Source: Penicillium oxalicum (taxonomy: Eukaryota > Ascomycota > Eurotiomycetes > Eurotiales > Aspergillaceae). Taken from it: a stretch of DNA of 64,000 nt. Positions 12,099-21,546 of the stretch are shown in pieces; position 1 is the first letter of the stretch, and every line of letters begins with the position of its first letter. The translations under genes were made by a program, and so were the position numbers. Location of the stretch: assembly GCF_001723175.1 (NCBI RefSeq), contig NC_064656.1, positions 620,001 to 684,000 of the forward strand, in the 5' to 3' direction. A model generated the notes under the pieces. It was not told the DNA's origin, did no database searches, and worked only from the letters and a program-made list of their open reading frames with translations.

Positions 12099-12597
12099 GC
12101 TGGAGCAGAATGATGACGATCAACAAAGGGAACTATACACTGGAGAATTTGACACTCCAATTTGATCCATGATTGGATCGACAGGACAACAGCTTGTAAT
12201 CACTGGAGTTCTTGGTCAAAATGGTGACGGTCAAGCTCGTCTGCTGCGTATATTTTTTTCTTCTCGAGGTTTCAGAAGATTCTTGGGGAAGCGGAGAAAC
12301 TTGCGGCTTCCGCACGATCGCCCAGCCCGCATCAGGCCCCTCTCCCCTCATCGTCATCAAAACAGTCCGTGTCCCGTGTCTGCCTGCAACCAGTTCTCCC
12401 ACCTCACCAGTCTCGCCAGTCTCGTGCCAAGGTGGTGATTTTCGCGGAGGGCCTCGGTGGAATCTCTGATATTTTCAGAGCAATCTTCAATCCCATGGTC
12501 ATGCCCATTCGAGCGACAACTGCCTGAAGAGGGGCCACATCCGTGATTATCTGTCACGTCCTGGTCTTCTACCGATTTTCATACAGCCCCCTCCACC
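12099..12597. promoter_or_regulatory. Bidirectional promoter region of mtf1 and AMSH-like gene
   Basis: This 499 bp gap separates two divergent genes and must hold both promoters and 5' UTRs. No obvious TATA box is seen. A C-rich leader (CAGCCCCCTCCACC) precedes the AMSH-like ATG at 12598. Frames open here on both strands show no family resemblance. Confidence 0.5.
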
Positions 12598-14249
12598 ATG
12601 GCGTCCCAAGTTGCCCTTTCCGTTGCTGGCGGCAGTCCGCCCCAAAGTGTCGAGAAGATCACTCGTATCGCTCAAGATTACGACTACAACCCGGCCGTGG
12701 CTTTGAAATACTGGCTCAGAACCGCCTCAACACTGATGAGAGAGGTTTGAAGCGCCCGCTCTATCCAAAGCTTCTGATAAACGCCTACTGACATTCTGCG
12801 CTGAGATAGGCTCAAATATATGAGCGTGAGGGCCACGATGAACAGGTCTACCTCCTTCTCTTCCGCCATGCCCAGCTCGTCCTAGTCAATTTATCCAAAC
12901 ATCCAGATGCTCAGAAGAATGAGAGTGATCGTCAAGCTCTCATCAAAGCGGAGAAAGAGGTTGAGAAGAATCTGGCTAGACTTGAAGCACTGAAGCCGCG
13001 CATCAACAAGCGCTATGAAAGATATACCCAGCTGATGCGGGAGCGTGAGTCTCGAAGACTCTCGCCGGAGGTAAACGCACACCCTGCGGACCCTGCTTTA
13101 ACTGGGGTGGCAGAGCCCTTGGAAGCAGGTGAGAACCGTGATCTCGCAGTCCGGCTTGCACATCATGAGCTCGACCGCCGGGCAACTGTGCGAAGTCGAC
13201 GAGCGGCCGGCGAATGGGGCGAATGGGCAAACGTCTACCAGGCAAACCCCTCGTCTGCGGATATGGAGCTCAGCCAGCGGATTCAGAATATACGAAACAA
13301 CATGGATCACAAATCCACCTCGAATCAGTCTCCCCATCAGCGACAACAAGGCTCGCTTGATGCAGGCTCGACTATCTCGGCAGCCTACAATTACCCCAGC
13401 GTACCGAGGCGCCAGATTGTAGAACCGGCCCTTTCTACTGCCCACGTTGCTATCCGAGACAACAATGCCGAACGCCAGATGCCTCCGATTTTGCCTCCGA
13501 AACAGCGCTGGGAACCAAATCAAGCGACTCTCGTTGATGGGGCACCGGGATCGAACGTACCTCCTCTACCCCCCAAACACCTCTCGGGACCTAAGCTTCC
13601 TGAGAAGCCGCGGGAGCCTCTCACTACTGTGCCTACGAAACCAGAACTCGACCCAGCAAGTTACACCTTCAAGCCATCTGCATATCTGGAGAATGGCAGC
13701 CCTCTGCGCTCGGTATTTCTTCCTGCGACACTGCGCTCGCAGTTCCTTGCCTTCGCCGCGCCAAACACCAAGAACAATCTCGAAACTTGTGGCATTCTCT
13801 GTGGTACATTGGTCTCGAACGCCTTGTTCATTTCCCGGCTTGTCATTCCAGAGCAAATAGCCACGTCTGACACGTGTGAGACCGTCAATGAGTCTGCGCT
13901 TTTTGACTACTGTGATGCTGAAGATCTCATCATGCTCGGCTGGATCCACACTCATCCAAGTCAGACCTGCTTCATGAGCTCACGTGATCTACACACCCAT
14001 TCAGGATATCAGGTGATGCTTCCTGAAAGCATCGCCATCGTCTGTGCGCCCAGCAAGAGTCCTGACTGGGGGGTTTTCCGTTTGACAGATCCTCCTGGTC
14101 TCAAGACTGTACTCAATTGCACCCAAACGGGCCTGTTTCACCCACACGGGGAGGCAAACATTTATACGGGGGCCCTGCGACCTGGCCATGTTGTCGAGGT
14201 CCAGCAGTTGAACTTTGAGACTGTGGATTTGCGGCCTAAAGGACAATGA
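12598..14249 (+). CDS. sst2: AMSH-like JAMM/MPN+ deubiquitinase
   Basis: Two exons, 12598-12744 and 12810-14249; the 65 nt intron ends GAGATAG and joins LMRE to AQIYEREG. The product has 528 residues. Residues 1-130 resemble the USP8-dimerisation/MIT-like helical region of AMSH proteins (KITRIAQDYDYNPAVALKYW, then charged helices). The middle (about 150-340) is Pro/Gln-rich with PPLPPK-like motifs. The C-terminal MPN+ domain carries a complete zinc-protease motif: an upstream Glu in ETCGILCG, then HTHPSQTCFMSSRD, matching HxHx7Sx2D. AMSH/Sst2 enzymes cut Lys63-linked ubiquitin chains on endosomes in ESCRT-dependent sorting. All metal and catalytic residues are intact, so the enzyme should be active. 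Confidence 0.9.
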
Positions 14250-14369
14250 TTGCGTGGTTGCACATTATAGATCAATCTTCTTTTATTTTCTTTTATTGCC
14301 TATGATACCCAGTTTTTCCTCTGCTTCGTTTCTGTGCTATTCAGAGCAGTTCGAGTCAACCAGTGAGGA

Positions 14370-14726
14370 TCAAAATTTAAGTCTTGCCATGTGCCCCCCT
14401 CGGATTTTTAGGCTGGTGAAAATGTCCAGTCTTCGACGCCGTCCGTCTTTTTGACGCAGACCCCGAGCTAGCTCGGGTTTTGTTAGACGTTGTCGGAGAT
14501 CGGCGTCGTTCTTGTTGACGTCGTGTCCTCCTTGGGCCTATCTGCGATGGGGTTAGACCCGATCTGTGATCTCTACAAGATGTTTACTATGTCATTCGAC
14601 GGGGTGACCTACCATTGACTCGTCAAAATCCGCACCGTCGTACTTGTGGCCATGGGAGCGGCCCTTACGACCTACTTGGGTGATCTCTTCGACTGTATAG
14701 TCGCGGGATGTGCAAGTATGGACCAT
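14370..14726 (-). CDS. Small two-exon gene, hypothetical 93-residue basic protein
   Basis: Proposed exons are 14726-14613 and 14537-14370. The intron has donor GTAGGT, branch TCTAAC and acceptor CAGATAG. Exon 1 reads MVHTCTSRDYTVEEITQ and continues to HGHKYDGADFDESM, with coding-like composition. Exon 2 then gives AQGGHDVNKNDADLRQRL and a very basic tail rich in Arg/Lys. Using the CAG three... four bases upstream as acceptor instead would shift the frame and give a different tail, so the C-terminus is uncertain. I do not recognise the family. A short intracellular, nucleic-acid-binding-like composition is all that can be seen. It is convergent with the AMSH-like gene, ending 120 bp from it. 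Confidence 0.42.
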
Positions 14727-16431
14727 CTTGCAGGGTTGACGTGCGCTGAAATCCCAATGTCTGTTTTCTTTTGCGAAATCGCACTCGTCTTAACTGAATA
14801 TTTGAATGGCTATACACACGGATCTGGTTTGTGCAAAGCATTTAAAGGATATGGTCCTTCTTCTGGATTGCCACACTGCCGTCATTCGAGGTGTGAAAGG
14901 CAACCCCGGGAAGAAGGTCCGTCCTATTGATTGATGACATTTTTTTGGGTTGTTCTGGGCTTTGCGTGACACAAGAGTAAACTCGAGAGAGTTCCATCAT
15001 CAATCTGGGCGATAGACACTCCACATCGTCGGGCACCATGGATCAAGTATTTTTAAGGGTATGCAATTCAATCTTCTGCCTTGGGACTGGAAGGAAAGTT
15101 AAGATTCTGTCCAGCCGCGCTCATTCAATGATAGACCCTTGGACATGTTGTAAGTCTCCTGGAACGGGTACCTGCTCCCTAAACTAGTGTCCGAGATTTA
15201 TTATATAGACCAAGAGAATAAAGCCTGACGAGGAATAGATACTGGGAGGGCATCGCCACATACCGGCAGTATTTACGTACGTTCGGTGACCGCCCCAATG
15301 TACAAGTGAACATCAATATCCATCACGGTTCACGCATGTACTTTTAATTTAGGAGGAACTGCCCAGGTAGTCATCAATCACTTGTGGCTCGGTGAAATCC
15401 AAGGCTCACATATACTACGAATCTGTTGAGTGGCAGCCCAGACCACGCACAGGCCATTGAAGGGAGGTCACCTTACTCCAAAACACTTTCATTGCGATAT
15501 ATCTACGTTGAGTAGGTATGCTCAATCACAATATATATTCTAGTCGTAGGCTATCTGTAGACTTCGCATGCTTAACTTTTGAACCTGAAGTTACTCCGGC
15601 GTGTAAACGCCCAGGGGTCCAGGCCCGCGGCTGGTACCTCTTGGATGTGGGGCGTACGGTCCTTGCGGAAACACTTGGCTGTCATTTATATTTCCACAGG
15701 GGAACCTACACCCCCATAGGGAGGTTCTTCCACCGGACGTGTGAGGTACCAACCTAGATAACGTGGGTTGAAAATTGCTTCTCAGCAGCACAAGAACAAC
15801 GCTTATGGGAATTTTTGCCTTTCATTTCCAAGGCGGGTCCCTATCAAAATTTTCAATACCTCCTTTGGAAGCGTATTTGCGCTTACAGAGGCTAATATCG
15901 ATGGGTCCTGGGTATCGTCTGCGCCAACATTTTTGTTCAGCCTATCAATTCAATGATCCACAATTTTGGGGGCCGCAGTCATACTACGGGGACCTCGAAT
16001 CAGCCTTTTTTGCCCGAGTCTCCATTAGAGTCTTGCTAAGCCTCTCACGCATGCGACAAACATTGATACATAGACGCTATCTTATGCAATACAATTCTAG
16101 GCGATACCGAACCAGCAGGTGAGACGGCTGACAATTCTCGCTTATTCGATACCCGGCTTGAGACCAGGCTAAGGGAATGAGCCAGATGGTATGACCCACT
16201 TAGGTACTTAAGGTACCTAATACCCTTATTATCTTTCTCTCCTGTCCGGCCGAAATCTGATTCGAACAAGGCAAGATTCCATAGAGCCTCTCTGCGATAC
16301 TCGGATTTCGAGAGCGTCCTGGTGGCTGCAGTAGGCCGAACATGAACATGGAAAGAAGCCAGGTATGTTTCCCATAAAAAGGATAATTTCATCCGCTCAA
16401 GGCTCCATTCTAAGTTGTCTAGAATCCCCAA
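14727..16431. other. Intergenic, 1.7 kb upstream of the F-box gene
   Basis: No supported gene. The sequence is mixed in composition, with scattered short frames. A minus-strand frame around 14,842-14,940 (MSSINRTDLLPGVAFHTSND) is coding-like for about 32 codons, then stops, and could be an unlinked exon or relic. The promoter of the F-box gene lies at the right end. Confidence 0.4.
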
Positions 16432-17835
16432 ATGACTCAAAGGCTGGACAGCTGTCCAACCGAAATCCTACAATTGATTTTCAACATCTTGTCGCCGACA
16501 GATTACCGTTCACTTTGCCTGGTCAATCACAATCTTCGTGCCCAAGCGGAGCCCTTCTTGTACTCCCAGATTCAATGGGTGTGGCAGGAGGCTCAGACCC
16601 CTCCTCCAATCATCAAACTTCTCCGATCGGTCACAGTGAGACCTCATCTAGCATCTTACATCAAGTCCATTTCCCTGGACGGCAAATCCTTCTGCAATGG
16701 TATCTACAGCAAGAGGATTCCCACTCTCGTGGACCTTGAGTCCGAGACGCAGATTGAGGAGCTTACCGCATTCGTCAGAAACACTCATCTGCCGTATGCT
16801 GACCGCTGGATCAGAGACCTTGTGAAAGGCACCATCGATGCCTTTGTGGCGCTTCTTGTGGCACAATCATCAAACATTCAATCTCTAAGCCTGGGCCCCG
16901 CTTTTACTCAAAGGAGTGAGATTATTGGCATGGTCCTCCGCACGGCTCTTTGTTCGTCCGTGGAAACCAATCTGCCCACATTCCCGCTCCTTGAAGATGT
17001 CTCGTTTCATCTTCGATATCGAGAAGATCGAGCTCGGGGCAACAAAATCAAGAACACGGCCGATGTTTTGCCACTGTTCTATCTTCCAGCCCTCAGACGC
17101 CTGTCAGTCTCGATCGAAAGCTCGCCAGCATTCTCATGGCCGACGTTACATCCTCCTTTAACGACGAATTTGACCGAGCTTGATTTGACACGCGTGCGTG
17201 AGAATTGTCTCGGCGGTGTCCTGGCCGCCACGAAAAATCTTCGCTCCCTGCGCTGGAAATGGTATTATGATTTTGGCCTCGACGACGAGGTGAACAAGCC
17301 CATCATTGATCTTGATCAGATCGGAGCTGCTTTATCCCATGTCGGAGCAACACTCACGGACTTATGCATCGTGGCCGACTTTGATATAGGAGGAAACGAT
17401 CAATGTCTTCCTGGGATCAAGGCGGAAGGTTCCATACACAAAATTCTTAACTTGGTCAACGTGCGAAAAGTCCAAATCCCATGGGCCTTTCTCGTCGGGT
17501 TCGTGCAAGACACTTCCAAGCGGTTGACCGAGGTCATTCCAAGAAACATTGAATATCTCATCATCACAAACGATTTGAGGCTGCAAAACTACGATGGAAT
17601 GGAGCCGTCCTGGCCGGAGTGGGATTGGACAGACGAAGCCATCGTGGCCTTGCTAGAGTCTTGGCTACGGGGTTGGAAAGAATGTATGCCGAATCTACGT
17701 GGTATATCGTTGGAGTGGATGGATGAAGGGTTTGAAGAATGGGATCCGCATATGAGGCAACGACTGAGGGAAGTGGGTGCTCATTTCGGAGTCCCACTGG
17801 ACCTCGTGGTAATCAGATCTGCATACGCTGCGTAG
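16432..17835 (+). CDS. F-box protein
   Basis: Single-exon gene, 467 residues, ATG at 16432. Residues 5-45 form an F-box: LPxE-like start (SCPTEILQLIFNIL), then SPTDYRSLCLVNHNLRAQAE and PFLYSQI, the usual fungal pattern. The remainder has irregular leucine-rich stretches (for example LPALRRLSVSIES, NLTELDLTRVREN, NLRSLRWKW), consistent with degenerate LRRs that would recruit a substrate. F-box proteins join SCF ubiquitin ligases through Skp1. The substrate is unknown. No membrane segment or signal peptide is visible. This is a member of the large lineage-specific F-box families of filamentous fungi rather than a recognised named SCF subunit. Confidence 0.8.
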   Translation: MTQRLDSCPTEILQLIFNILSPTDYRSLCLVNHNLRAQAEPFLYSQIQWVWQEAQTPPPIIKLLRSVTVRPHLASYIKSISLDGKSFCNGIYSKRIPTLVDLESETQIEELTAFVRNTHLPYADRWIRDLVKGTIDAFVALLVAQSSNIQSLSLGPAFTQRSEIIGMVLRTALCSSVETNLPTFPLLEDVSFHLRYREDRARGNKIKNTADVLPLFYLPALRRLSVSIESSPAFSWPTLHPPLTTNLTELDLTRVRENCLGGVLAATKNLRSLRWKWYYDFGLDDEVNKPIIDLDQIGAALSHVGATLTDLCIVADFDIGGNDQCLPGIKAEGSIHKILNLVNVRKVQIPWAFLVGFVQDTSKRLTEVIPRNIEYLIITNDLRLQNYDGMEPSWPEWDWTDEAIVALLESWLRGWKECMPNLRGISLEWMDEGFEEWDPHMRQRLREVGAHFGVPLDLVVIRSAYAA

Positions 17836-17915
17836 TGTGATAGCGATATACAAAGATTTCGATCGGGCCCATTGACTCTGGCATTGAAGTATCATCATCC
17901 AGACTTGATAAGAAA

Positions 17916-18794
17916 TCAAGAACTAGATGGGGCTGTGGGTGAGCCGCATAACTGAATCTGGCTGATTTCAGGCTTTCCGAGCAACTCCTCGAGATCGTAC
18001 GGCAGGGCCGTGTCGCCCACGTCCAACGGGGTCATTCCCTCAGCCACGACAAACTTGTTGCAGCCCCAGACATCCTGCTTATTCTTAGACTCTGCTTTGG
18101 TAAAATGTGCGGTGCACGAGTGAGGGGGCTCACTTACATCTCTGTCTGATCCACAGGGATCTGTCTGAGTGGGGCTGGTGTCGCCTTTATTCAAGAGGAC
18201 TGCAGCGATTCTGGCGCTCTTGGTAGCAAGTAAGGGCATGTCGTCCCCTTGCGAGTAATACAACTGCGCAACCATCACTTCACCGCAGTTGCCACGGTTT
18301 TTGTGTGTTTTGGATCCAAATCCCTCCTTCTCGAATTCTAGTTGGCAAAGCTGGAGAGTTTTGAGCACTTTGGTTTCCGGATATTCGTAGGCAAAGATTC
18401 CGGCGTTCTTGGAGGAGGAAGCCAGAAAAATCTCATTCTCAAAAGCCAGCACGACCATGGCGGTGGGTACATCTTTTGGAAGAATGCCGTACTGCTTAGA
18501 ATCGGCAACCATTTCCGCATGTGCATCATGTGCGATTTGCCAAAGCTGCCCGTCAGAAAGGTCCTTGACGGATTTCTTGAATTTCAAATGGCTGCTGAAC
18601 ATGATCATTCTCCTAACAGCCGGCTTGAGTGTGATATCTTTCGGCCAACTTATCGCGACCTGGTAGTCAAGTCTGACTCCCAATGGGCCTTGAGGTTCAT
18701 GTCGTACTGTGAAGTCTTGAGCGGCATTGAGTAATACGCCAAATCCCCAACAGACGAGGAGAACCAGGTACGAGACTCTGAAACCAACCATCAT
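17916..18794 (-). CDS. Secreted protein of unknown function, single exon
   Basis: The gene encodes 292 residues, from ATG at 18792-18794. The N-terminus is a hydrophobic signal sequence (VSYLVLLVCWGFGVLLNAA), so the product is likely secreted or lumenal. I do not recognise the family. The mature part has a Lys/Asp-rich first half, a GNCGEVMVAQLYY segment near residue 175, and further Cys at DPCGSD, HSCTAHF, WGCNKF and IQLCG, which could form disulfides. A Cys-x-Glu on a predicted helix plus later Cys recalls cytidine-deaminase-like folds, but the PCxxC signature is absent, so I do not assign it. The gene converges with the F-box gene; the stop codons are 80 bp apart. Confidence 0.65.
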   Translation of the reverse strand: MMVGFRVSYLVLLVCWGFGVLLNAAQDFTVRHEPQGPLGVRLDYQVAISWPKDITLKPAVRRMIMFSSHLKFKKSVKDLSDGQLWQIAHDAHAEMVADSKQYGILPKDVPTAMVVLAFENEIFLASSSKNAGIFAYEYPETKVLKTLQLCQLEFEKEGFGSKTHKNRGNCGEVMVAQLYYSQGDDMPLLATKSARIAAVLLNKGDTSPTQTDPCGSDRDVSEPPHSCTAHFTKAESKNKQDVWGCNKFVVAEGMTPLDVGDTALPYDLEELLGKPEISQIQLCGSPTAPSSS

Positions 18795-21546
18795 CTACAG
18801 CGATCTAGTATCAGAGAAGAGTGATCACCACGTAAAGATAATGTACGAGAAATGAACCCGACTTACCAAAGACGGATATTGTACCAATGATATGAGAACA
18901 AGAATGCCGATAATGGATCAAACTGTATATTTGCGGATTGCGGCCAATTTATATCACCCAACACGCATTTGTCTCCTTGAAAGTCCATACAGTTGATAAG
19001 ACTTCTTTCAGAGCTTCCCGTTCAAACGGCGTCTAGACCCATCCCGTCCCGGCTTTGATCAAATAGAGCCAATTCCAAGTTGGTAACATCAAGCGAGTGA
19101 TTAAATGACCTCGTAAGTAGAGGTGGATCTAGTAAGACCTCTTCGATTCTTCTACGCTGCACCGAGTACAATTGTCTTCTATGGTCTCGCCTCTTGAGCG
19201 GCCCACTATCATCGCTTATAGCTATATAAGCGCTAGATCTATTACAAGTGGAGTCAAGATTGTGGGCGAGTATCATCGTGGGTGCAGGGATAAATTTCAG
19301 ACTAGCAAGGATACAAGCGCGACTTTAATGACAAATTGTTCAGCATCGCGGGACGGCAGTCATGTAAGAGGAGCCATTCAACCTATTGAACCGGATCGGT
19401 AGATAGATATTGAGTGCAAAGAAAATCTCTCAGTCAATATCTACCAGTAGAAAACTTCCATATGAGACTTCAAACACAAGAACCAACCTTGAAAGGAAAA
19501 AGAAAAGAAAAAGGAAGATTAAAAAAAAAAAAAAAGTTGAGATATAGCGCACTCATTTACTGCGAGTTTGTAACGCTCTTCAGCAAAAATCATTCTAGAA
19601 GGCTGCCATAAGGAGACTCGACCGAGGATAATTCGGTTGCACAGGCCGACTGGAGGCCGCCAGGAGTCTATCCGAAACATTGAGCAATCTGACATCAGCA
19701 AGACCAGATAGGACCCACTTTCACCTGCACAGTACAACCTTAATGCACCGTCTCTGCTGATCCTACCGAACCTCAAGAGCCTCCACCTCGGTTTTTGGAA
19801 ATCTCAAAAGATTTGTTATTGTTCTTTCTCGGCCGCTTTGGTCATATGAGGCACAGATAGCCCATCTTCAAGACAGTCATCTCTCAAAGCATGGCTAGAA
19901 AGAATCATCGTCGACAGGCTCGAATGTATACTCGGGAATAATCTTGCAGTAACAATAGGCTTGGTTTCTCAGGTTTGTCACCCGCTGAGATAGGAAGTAC
20001 GCACATATTTTGCAACGGAAGTAATTGCCCAAGTCACAAGGCATCTGCCAACCGCCCAAAAGCCGACCAAGCTTACATGCAGCGGACCGTCTTGGCGCTT
20101 TCAGATTGCCAAGCTCGGCACGGTCAGGGGTCCCTGAACACGGCACAACCTCGTGGCTTATTTGGAATAGGCGACGGTCAGCATCAATTGACCCACAACC
20201 GGATAAATGAGGCTACTAGGAGACTGTGAGTGGGGAACCGTCTACAAATCCTTCTAGCGGGCCCACGTGGTTCATCGCTCTCGACTAATCCATGCTGTTC
20301 CCCTGGACCCTCCACGAAAGAAGTCCACCTCGATCATGGGGCATGGTAAGCACTTGGTGGAAACAAGAACAAGTGAGACAATCGATGCGAGACTAGGTGA
20401 CCACAACGGGATCGAGAAAGAGCCGCAAATTTCAGGGGTGCGAACGTTAGCCGATGAATCGACAGGATGGTATCCATTCCTCAACTGAGGTCCCAGCCTA
20501 TCGTGAGAATTCACCACACACCCACCAAGATTATCTAGCATGGGGGCCGAAAGCTTCGGTCAATGCCACACGGACCTGTCACTTATTCTGGTGTAGCCAT
20601 CTTGGCAAAGTCGACGTTGCATGAGTTTTCAACAGTACGAAAAGTCTATTTCAACCATTTTCACATTTTCACACGCCGGATAAATCTCGGTTCGACATTA
20701 CCAGCCTGACATTCAAAGAACGAAGTTTAGCGTCAAGCTTCCGACGGCTCACATTGTGGTATCAAAAACGCCACAACTTCAAAGCGGTTTCGGGCGGCCG
20801 AGAGAGTCGGAGACGACTCCTCTCTCTGCCGGGTTTGCCGGACTTCTTCCGCGTGCCGCTATCATGTCGCGGGCGGATGGTGACTACATGACACGCCTAG
20901 ACTTCGGGTGGGCGAGATTACTCATGAAGGGTTCTATGTGGGACACGATACTATTGCACCAGTGAATGACCGAAGCATCCAAAAGAACTTGTCTGCTCGG
21001 ACGAGCCAGGAGCAATGTCCGTCTGACTGCTACCGAAGCTGACCTAACGCATCCACAGTTTCGGTCGAGAATACAGTCGGAAATTCGAGGACTTTCTCAC
21101 CGTCAGATGTTCTAAGGGCATCGAGACTATCGCTTAGCACTGAAAGGCGGGTTTTGCTGATGGTCTACTTCAAAGGTTTAGTGATGAGAGACTGGCCGAT
21201 TCGAAAAAAGACCGAGGAGGTAGGTAATGTCGCCAAAAGTTACTCTTTTCATCTCTGTAAGCTCTAAGCTAATTATCGAACTTCCAGAGCAGTGAATTTG
21301 GGAAGCGAGTGGGCCTTTTAATCCAGAATCAACAAGATGTATGGCAGACAAACACAGTTGGAAAGTAACAGGCAAGAGGAAGGGACTCAATCCTACTGAA
21401 CGGCAGAGATCACTATGTCCTGATGGTGAAATACTATATATGATAGTTGGGACGCCCACCTATTTTCTATGCCGTACAAGCTTCCTCTCTCTCTCTCTTT
21501 CTTGTCTTTCTCTCTTCCCGTCGCTCTTTCTGCCTTTCAGCTCAAA
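18795..21546. other. 2.75 kb intergenic region with possible F-box/LRR relics
   Basis: No intact gene. Two short plus-strand segments read like LRR fragments. One is near 19,737-19,800 (LNAPSLLILPNLKSLHLGFW); the other is near 20,700-20,830 (LTFKERSLASSFRRLTLWYQ). Both run into stops within about 40-60 codons, so they may be decayed copies of F-box/LRR sequence like the gene at 16,432. The last 100 bases before 21,547 are a CT-rich tract typical of a fungal core promoter/5' UTR. Confidence 0.35.

Noticed and set aside
14462..14477. Perfect 16 bp palindrome CCCGAGCTAGCTCGGG followed by TTTTG, terminator-like
   Set aside because: Rho-independent terminators are bacterial; here it lies inside a candidate fungal exon, and no role is supported.
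21469..21546. Upstream Met extending the fusion protein by 26 residues
   Set aside because: The extra residues come from a CT-rich promoter-type tract, and the Met at 21547 already starts a good signal peptide.
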